From: Halocafeteria seosinensis
Taxonomy: Eukaryota; Sar; Bigyra; Bicosoecida
DNA: 64,000 nucleotides
Direction: 5' to 3'
NCBI GenBank assembly: GCA_001687465.1
Contig: LVLI01000633.1
Coordinates: forward strand, 40,920 to 104,919
Of the stretch, positions 57,420-64,000 are shown piece after piece; the first letter of the stretch is position 1, and each line of letters starts with the position of its first letter. The notes beneath the pieces are model-generated. The model saw only the letters and a list, made by a program, of their open reading frames with translations. It was not told the origin of the DNA and made no database searches. The position numbers were made by a program, and so were the translations under genes.

Positions 57420-58618
57420 TGCTGTGTGATGGAGTTGCTGTTAGGGTAGACGAGCAAGGAACAGATCAGTAAGGTAGCTGACACGTACCCTCGCGATCGG
57501 CATGATGCAGCGACCCCTTTACGCTGCATACCGCCAATTTCCATATACATACGTACTTGTACTGGTAACTCTTGACGGAACTTACTTTGACTTCTCGTCT
57601 GCACTACTCATGTTTGGAGTACAAACCTGTAAGTATTGAACACACGGGAACGATGAACCAATCCTCTCGGTCTACGAAGCAACTGCCGTCCGCCCTAGAG
57701 CAAGTCGTCACTTCTTTGCTTTCGTCGTCCACCGCTGCTGGTGCATGGCCGAACTAACCGCTCGAGGGTGAGAAGCATGAGAAGAACAAATGCACACATG
57801 CGCGAGGGAATGTAAACAAACAAGCAACGAGAAGGAGATGCTGTCTGTCTGTTTTCTGTTCATGCTATTGATAGCACCTCCTCATGTCCACTCTAGCTGG
57901 TAGACGCAGTGGGAATGGGCAGGGGCATTGCGTGGAGACTTACGCGTATTTCTTTTGGCTTGTGTTCCGATGCAACCTTGCTCTTTCCCGCTTTTTCTTT
58001 AGATATGTGCGTGGAATCGTTACTACCAACCCCAGGAATTGACTTTGGGGCTCATGCCATGAACATGCTCCAACGACGACGAAGATGTGACTGATGGCCC
58101 ACCGGCAGCTGGATGTGCTCCATGCACACTTCACAAAGTCAACTAACCAGATACAGGTGCCAGTAGTGTATATTACTGACAAAAAAAATAAAAATAAAAA
58201 TAAAAAAATGCTTACGGTGTATCGGACGTCCTAGTACATCCATATGCATGTATGAGTGTTTCCGATTGTCAATATTTACAGACTGCAGTAGCAAGGTATG
58301 CGATGGGGAGACCCCGTTCGGGTATCCGCTATCAGGCAGTCCGCAAACTGGAGGACAGAGAGGGTTTCCGCCTGCTTATTCGCTATGCATCGACACATAC
58401 ACACACATCATGTCATCGATGGAAGACAGGGAATCGTTCACATGGACGAGTGGGCAATCATACTTTGGGTATTCCCATAATCACGTTCATAGGAATATTG
58501 TGTCATCAATCAATACGGTATTACTGGGGACCAACTTAATAGTTGTATGATCTCAAACGAGGCCAAGTCACTTGAGCTGATTCTCAAGTCATCAGGATGG
58601 CAGGATGGCTTTGACAGA
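57420..58618. other. Intergenic, no gene recognised
   Basis: About 1.2 kb. An A-rich block with AAAAATAAAAATAAAAA units lies at about 58179-58208. Short open frames on both strands show no motif. It must contain the Dabb gene promoter and the 3' end of the glycosyltransferase transcript. Confidence 0.4.
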
Positions 58619-60421
58619 TCATGCCGAGCGCACATGCGAAAACTCAAAGTTAGTGCCCCCATCCTGATCCCCCCCGTTTGTCTCTGAGTCTTCTTTAGCA
58701 GCCAAGTTGTCCTTTCCCGCAGCATTGTGAGAAATCACTGATTGGCCTCTCAGACTCCCTTCTACAGAACTAACTACTTGCACCAAATTGTATATGAGCA
58801 GGGTGGGCCCAGACAGCAGCCAATGCAGTAGATTTCGAAGCCAGGAGATTTCCTCTTCTATGCCACCGATTCTGCAGGCAACGGCATCCAGAATGAAAAC
58901 GACCCCAAAACCAATGTACGAGAAGATCAGGGACCCAATACCAACCCACTGTAAGAGGGTGTTACTGTAACCATTGTGCTCGTCGCACACAGGAAGCCCG
59001 TCGGACGAAAGGATGCGACGCCAAATTTGCTTCGCAGCTTCCGCTGTAACAGTGCTCAGGAGGAGACTACACAGGACAAACCCGTAATAGTGAGTAAACA
59101 AAACGTGATATCGAATACCGCTCCAGAATGAAAAATTCCCTCGCAGTTGTTTGGACACGAAATAATGGTACACAGCCATAGTTCCAATGCACCAGCGCCT
59201 TATCTGGCGAGACCACTCGTAGATCTCTTCACACCAGCTGTTACCGGAGGTTGGTCCCGAAATAAGAACGATGGGAACCAAGTCTACAGGCACATAGCCG
59301 CGAAGTGCTTTCATGCAGGTAACGATATGCACCACATCGTCCATGACATGGAAGGGGTGGATAAAATCGCATCGGATCAGCAAGTCCACCGAAAAGCTAA
59401 ACGTGCTCATGGGATTCAAGGACTGTCCTATGAGGAAGGCGCACATGAACGCGGTTCGCATCAGCCCAGTGCACCGAACAAACCATGGGCGTTGGTCCAG
59501 CATCAAATTGTAAAAGAGAGGGCATTGCCAAATAACCCCGTGGGGGTTTTCATGAGTAAGAAATGCATATCCTATATACTCAAAATAATGCGGAGGAAAA
59601 ACTGTATCCGTGTCGCAGGAGGTGCATATCATGGAATCACGAAGTAAGCTCTTCGTGCTGGCCAATCTGGAAACAATCTGTCTCCAGGCATAGTTGGCAT
59701 TTGAGCAAGCGCCTGGTCTTTCCATTGGACACCAATTTCTAGGATGACGAGTGACCAGCAAATCAGAAAAGACGCCCGCGTATTCCTTGTAGAACGCTTC
59801 GTCATATCCTTGTGGAGATCCTTCCTCTAGTGCGATCACTACTATTAGGTCTTTTGCTACAGTTTGATGTTGTAGTGACGTTATGGTGCTGAACATGAGT
59901 TCCAGAGGTTCCTTGTAGGCTCTCATCAGCACAATATGCTTCAACCTTTCCGTCCTTGGATCGTCCTTCGGGTACTTGGATTTCCAAGAAGAGACTTGCG
60001 CTGCTTGTTGTAACTTGACTATGACGTATGTACACTTGACGGCGACGTATCCTAATACAGCCGCCCCGTACAACTGTATGACCATGACGAACATTTGCCC
60101 TGAACGGCAGTCCAAAGGAAGCAAATAGAACGGCAAGAAAGGTACCCCCAGGGCGAACAACAGGGTCCACAACATCGACCATCTCCAGAAGGCCTGTACA
60201 TGCTTCTCACCACGCGCAGGATATAAAACGTCCTCATCCAGAGCTGTTTCGGTCCGTTTCCTCCCTTCCAACAACAGAGCAGAGTGTTTCCTAAGATGCT
60301 GGTGCTCGTAGGACCTGGCCTCGGAGCTGAAGGCTCGAAGCGAAGCAAAATAGTCTTTTGTGCTTTGCTCACCATTGGTTGAGCTACTCCTACCTAGCAG
60401 GGATTCATCCATGGAAGACAT
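58619..60421 (-). CDS. Membrane glycosyltransferase, family 2 type
   Basis: Single exon, 600 residues. Two helices near residues 80-150 (MLWTLLFALGVPFLPFYLL; VIQLYGAAVLGYVAVKC), then a cytosolic GT-A domain: VLMRAYKEP..L..TI.SL at the nucleotide-binding start, VIALEEGS, CTSCDTDTVFPPHYFEY with the DxD motif, HVMDDVVHIVTC with the acceptor aspartates, and QIRRWCIG, the QxxRW signature of processive enzymes such as cellulose, chitin and hyaluronan synthases. Three or four further helices follow (HYYGFVLCSLLLSTV; IGSLIFSYIGFGVVFILDAV; LLSGPTLLIYNLVQVV). It probably builds a polysaccharide at a membrane; the sugar is unknown. The ATG at 60421 is preceded by non-coding sequence. Confidence 0.85.
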   Translation of the reverse strand: MSSMDESLLGRSSSTNGEQSTKDYFASLRAFSSEARSYEHQHLRKHSALLLEGRKRTETALDEDVLYPARGEKHVQAFWRWSMLWTLLFALGVPFLPFYLLPLDCRSGQMFVMVIQLYGAAVLGYVAVKCTYVIVKLQQAAQVSSWKSKYPKDDPRTERLKHIVLMRAYKEPLELMFSTITSLQHQTVAKDLIVVIALEEGSPQGYDEAFYKEYAGVFSDLLVTRHPRNWCPMERPGACSNANYAWRQIVSRLASTKSLLRDSMICTSCDTDTVFPPHYFEYIGYAFLTHENPHGVIWQCPLFYNLMLDQRPWFVRCTGLMRTAFMCAFLIGQSLNPMSTFSFSVDLLIRCDFIHPFHVMDDVVHIVTCMKALRGYVPVDLVPIVLISGPTSGNSWCEEIYEWSRQIRRWCIGTMAVYHYFVSKQLRGNFSFWSGIRYHVLFTHYYGFVLCSLLLSTVTAEAAKQIWRRILSSDGLPVCDEHNGYSNTLLQWVGIGSLIFSYIGFGVVFILDAVACRIGGIEEEISWLRNLLHWLLSGPTLLIYNLVQVVSSVEGSLRGQSVISHNAAGKDNLAAKEDSETNGGDQDGGTNFEFSHVRSA

Positions 60422-60659
60422 AGTGCGAGCGTGTAATATCTATCTCCACCACCGTACAACACGGATGTGTGTGAATTATTTCACCTTGTTTTGTTGTGTG
60501 TCAGCTAGCAGCCTCGTCCTCATGCTTGTCCGGCTAGCGTCGGAGTCGAGCCGCTGGACCGTGACCACGCATACAACGAGGAACCTGGATAGACGTTGCT
60601 AGAAAGAACCAATCCTTTCAAAACAAATAAAGGTGCAGATAGTTGTACAGTAGGTAACT

Positions 60660-63470
60660 CGCTTCACAACGATATTCCCCAGCGGCTGGGGCAAGATTGT
60701 CCGGTCCGGTCCGGTTTCCGCAGGTCATGATCGATCAATGATGGACAAGCCCCCGTACTCTTGGATTCGTGCAGTAGAATAAAATATGCCGCCAGACCTC
60801 TATTCGCTGCTGAGCGTACATCAACGGTTGGCTGCAACAGGGACATTGTGGACATGCACTATAGATGTCTGGGCGCTCAAGGATAGTCTCCCACACCAAT
60901 AGTGCCATCCCGCTTCTCAAGCGCATAGAAGTCAGTAGTACCATCGGTTGTTCAGGTGTGTCATCCGGAAGTCGAGTAGCCTGGCCAGCACTTTGCTTGA
61001 GACGAATCGGGCGACGTAAACTGCGAAGAGGAGCCGGGCCATGTAGTATCCATTCGGAACCAGAAAGAGGCGTCGAGTTCATTGATTGGATGTTGGTGTT
61101 TCGGTGCACAGGAAGATTGAGCATCATTTCTGATTGTACTGGAGCGATGACATAGGGGAACGGATACCAATAAGGGAGATGGACCAATGCGGCACCCGTT
61201 AGTGGATTCCCCCTTCGACGAGATAACGCCGCAAGTGCGTCTGCCTTGCTGTTCTCCATTACACCAGGCGTAGAGGGATCGTTCTGGTGCGCTCGGATCC
61301 ACGTAATTTCGCATATTACTCCAGCTTCCATCAGGTAGTGGAGGAGTGTTCCGTAGAAGCCACCGAGGGTATGTAACTGAAGCCATTTGTGCGGATTCTT
61401 CAGAATAATCTTCAGGCCCTGGTTGTCGGTTGTCAGGTGACAGATTCGTTTATGTTTAGACATCATTTGCCAGCCTTCTAGCGCTGCTCCTGCGATTTCG
61501 GCATACATGCTTGAAGGCGCCGCTGGCCATAATGACCCTGTCAATGTGGGAATTACGGTGTAGTAGGTTCCAGCGTCTGAGTTGTGGGGTTTTGCACTAT
61601 GGCGCCTGCGCCTCACAAGTATGAGTCCCCATCATTTGTACAGGATCCATCAGTGTAAACCATGAGGGGGTCCAGGTCTCTATGCGTTGCTGTTGCACGC
61701 AAAAATTCGGCGCGGGCTTCTTCCAGTGTCCTTCGATCGTTTCATACTTGTAGGAAGGTCCATTCATTAATCAATAACACACAATCGCGTCTCCAGGAGC
61801 GAATATGTAGGTCCGTAGAGTAACTCGAGTTGGTCGCGTCGGAATTTCATCACACAGCGGTACAACATGCAGGTTTAGAAATGTAAGATATTCTCTGCAT
61901 ACTTTGAACAGCTGCATTGATGCTTTGCGGTGTTGGTAAAAGTGTTAACAGGAAATCTTAGAGGATCCTCTCCCGTCTTCGAGGACAGTCTTCCATGCTG
62001 CAAAAATTCATGACACAGAGAGTTCCGCCACATAAGGATCTCCTTTTGGCGCATGCGAAACGACACGAGATCGCGACGTTCTCTACGCACTTTGTTAATA
62101 TGTCGCTCAGCTTCCTTACAAGAAGTAGTGTCAGTGACTGCGCGAAAGAAGTGGTGCAGAAATTCTTCGGCTCCTCGACGTGCAATGTCAACGACTCCTG
62201 CTCCTCCTGTCTTGGGAGCTGCATACATTACATCATCAGCGATACGAGTATCAAACACCCGCTTTAAGCAGTTCCTTATATAGTCCAAGTCGTGAAACCT
62301 CCAACAGGAAGATCCGCAGATGTAAAGTAGTTTGGGTATCCCGACCATGTCGATCACCATCGTCCGTACGTGTGCCGAGCAGGTATTCGCACGAAGTTGC
62401 TCTTCCAGTCTTTGTAAAATTTCCTTTACCTTTTGACGCAATCCAGTTATGCTGCCATCCGGAGAATAGTGGAGCCACTGGAGACCAAGGTACCTAGAGG
62501 TACTGGCCCCAGTGATGGTCAGCAGTTGCTGTCCCCTGAATGTCACTGCTGTCGTTTGGCTACTCTGTCCGTGGAGAATCGACTTGGTAGGATTTACTTT
62601 CTGCATAGTTAAAGCGAAGAAATTGTCACAAATGTTGAGTGAGAGCTGCGCATCCTCCACAGATGAATGATACAGTACGAAGTGACGTCATCCGCATGTG
62701 CCACACACGTGACCCTGTTAGAGTTAAACTGGATTCCGTTCAACGATTCATCTAAAGCATAAGGAGCCCATCCATAGATAGGACATACTACACGCAGGAG
62801 AGAGGGCATCCTTGCCGAAGTGTCTCGTAAGGTATTTTCCCTAACCCGGTTGTGGTGAACCAGTAAGTTTGTGGTTCCGCTCCCACTCCCACTTCGTGGC
62901 ACTCCCATCCCACGGGCTTAGCGCCCGGATCTCCGGGCTTGGAGCCCGGTCAACAAACAACCACCTAGACGCTGATCCAGACGATAACATTTATCTCTAT
63001 CATCCGATCTTCGTTATAGCTTTAAGACGGTCCTGTCAGAAATACACTGAGGGCACTGTCCCACCTCCCACTCCCATCCGGGCGCAAAGATCTCCGGGCT
63101 TGGAGCCCGGATGCTTATGCTTTCAAACAGTCGCCTAGATGCTGATGCCGCTGATATTACCATTTCGCTCCATCATCCAATCTTCGTTACAGCTCAATTG
63201 ACTTGCGGAAATCGAACGAGACTCCCGGTGGGTGGGTGGGTTTGTCATAGTGCGTTCGTTAAAGTCCATTCGGTACTTCGAGAACTGTCGCGTCGGCATG
63301 CATTCCAACGGTACAGTGGGCCGTGCGGAACTACGATCGGCTTGCGCACTTCCTTTGGAATGGGGCGCAATAGAGTAACTTTGTAGACAGCCGGAACTTC
63401 GCCAGTTTGTAGAACGTCTGTAAGAACTCCGGCAATTGCTTGCCGAATTTGCAAGTGTTAAATGGGCCAA
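60660..63470 (-). mobile_element. Degenerate non-LTR (LINE-type) retrotransposon
   Basis: Minus-strand pieces in the order of a LINE open reading frame. At 63454-63245 VPAVYKVTLLRPIPK resembles the first reverse transcriptase block. At 62908-62609 an AHADDV motif occupies the position of the YxDD active site. At 62660-61875 the post-active-site and thumb region appears with SRYLGLQWLHY and VDMVGIPKLLY. Near 61660 a VYTDGSCTN motif opens an RNase H domain but meets a TGA stop and a shift; RNase H continues at 61616-60735 with HLTTDNQGLK and KADALAAL. Multiple frames, internal stops and an insertion in the reverse transcriptase mean it cannot encode a working enzyme. Neither terminus nor target-site duplication was identified. 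Confidence 0.75.
62871..63210. repeat. Two direct repeats with a perfect hairpin, inside the retroelement
   Basis: The palindrome CCGGGCTTGGAGCCCGG occurs at 62933-62949 and again at 63094-63110. Each is preceded by a CCCACTCCCATCC-type stretch and followed about 20 bases later by CCTAGA(C/T)GCTGAT and then CATC(C)ATCCGATCTTCGTTA-like sequence. The unit is thus about 160 bases, imperfectly duplicated. Both copies lie between the first and the active-site block of the reverse transcriptase frame. Confidence 0.75.
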
Positions 63471-64000
63471 AGTTGTAGAACTCTTAAAGCTATGTAATGC
63501 ACATATTTTAACAAGTTATCACTGCAAGCGCAACTTGTTAAAATCAATGCATACATATTACGGAAGACAACCAGACGCTCCGCTCTCAAACCGCGGACAA
63601 TGGGCAGACAGCAACCTATATGTTGCTGACGTAGAACTGGGTGGCCGTACTCGAATAGAGCAGCCTTCAGTATTTTTTGATGATTGATGGATGATTAACT
63701 TCCTTCGTGAAGGAGTCTTGAATCCGAAACATTCCAGATATTTTACCTTGAAACCGAAGAATACCATCTAGGCTAAGAGGCGACAGGCGACTAGGGTGGG
63801 ACAAAATTCACTCAGTGAAATCTTCAAAAATTCACCCTGCGCCTTGCACTACTTCAACCTGTGGAAATAGAGGCCTCATACGAATATGCATAGATTGTCA
63901 TCGGAACATATACTCAATGGAAAGAAACAGTATATACTGTAGAACCAATCCATGAAAGTTGTGATAATGGTACTTTCTTTATCCAATAGAATACGCACTC
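63471..64000. other. Terminal non-coding stretch
   Basis: No gene recognised in the last 530 bases. The open frame at 63436-63687 is short and without motif. It may include the 5' part of the retroelement, which would continue beyond the window. Confidence 0.35.

Noticed and set aside
1..64000. CRISPR arrays, bacterial operons, tRNA or rRNA genes
   Set aside because: None seen: no spaced direct-repeat arrays, spliced eukaryotic genes throughout, and no cloverleaf or rRNA sequence recognised by eye.

Overview
This window is nuclear DNA of a eukaryote. Almost every gene is split by short GT-AG introns (mostly about 55-100 bases) whose exons can be joined in frame, and the products are eukaryotic: DNA primase small subunit, TFIID subunit TAF5, ESCRT-III CHMP1, N-acetyltransferase NAA50, S-adenosylmethionine decarboxylase, and a centriole protein of the CPAP/SAS-4 type. 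The centriole gene implies a lineage that builds centrioles or basal bodies. Together with leishmanolysin-type peptidases, an LtrA-like membrane protein and dense gene packing, this suggests a flagellated unicellular alga or heterotrophic protist. I cannot name the species.

Layout. 0-5.6 kb: 3' end of a glutamyl-tRNA synthetase, primase (minus strand), TAF5 (plus strand). 5.6-10.7 kb: a minus-strand local family of unknown function with two intact genes and two decayed copies. 11.8-35.8 kb: the centrepiece, five head-to-tail plus-strand genes of about 4.3 kb each. Each encodes a secreted-type leishmanolysin-like (M8) zinc metallopeptidase continuing into a cysteine-rich region and then, in four of five, a polytopic membrane region resembling two tetraspanin units. 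36-43 kb: an unknown five-exon gene, an LtrA-like membrane protein (minus) and the centriole gene (plus). 43.6-48.6 kb, minus strand: a decayed XK-related gene, an intact XK-related gene and a leucine-rich-repeat gene only 14 bases from it. 49.9-60.4 kb: malonyl-CoA:ACP transacylase, NAA50, SAM decarboxylase, CHMP1, a small dimeric alpha/beta-barrel protein and a family 2 glycosyltransferase. 60.7-63.5 kb: a broken LINE-type retroelement carrying a duplicated hairpin sequence.

The strongest candidate for an undescribed system is the M8 array. All five copies keep HExxH, a downstream HWE histidine and a PEFM Met-turn, but the membrane tail and intron positions differ. Copies 3 and 4 share a nearly identical block including introns, copy 3 has a short replaced tail, and copy 2 has a frameshift. 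This is what an expanding, recombining surface-protease family would look like. All exon joins were made by eye from splice signals, frame and comparison between copies; no search was run.
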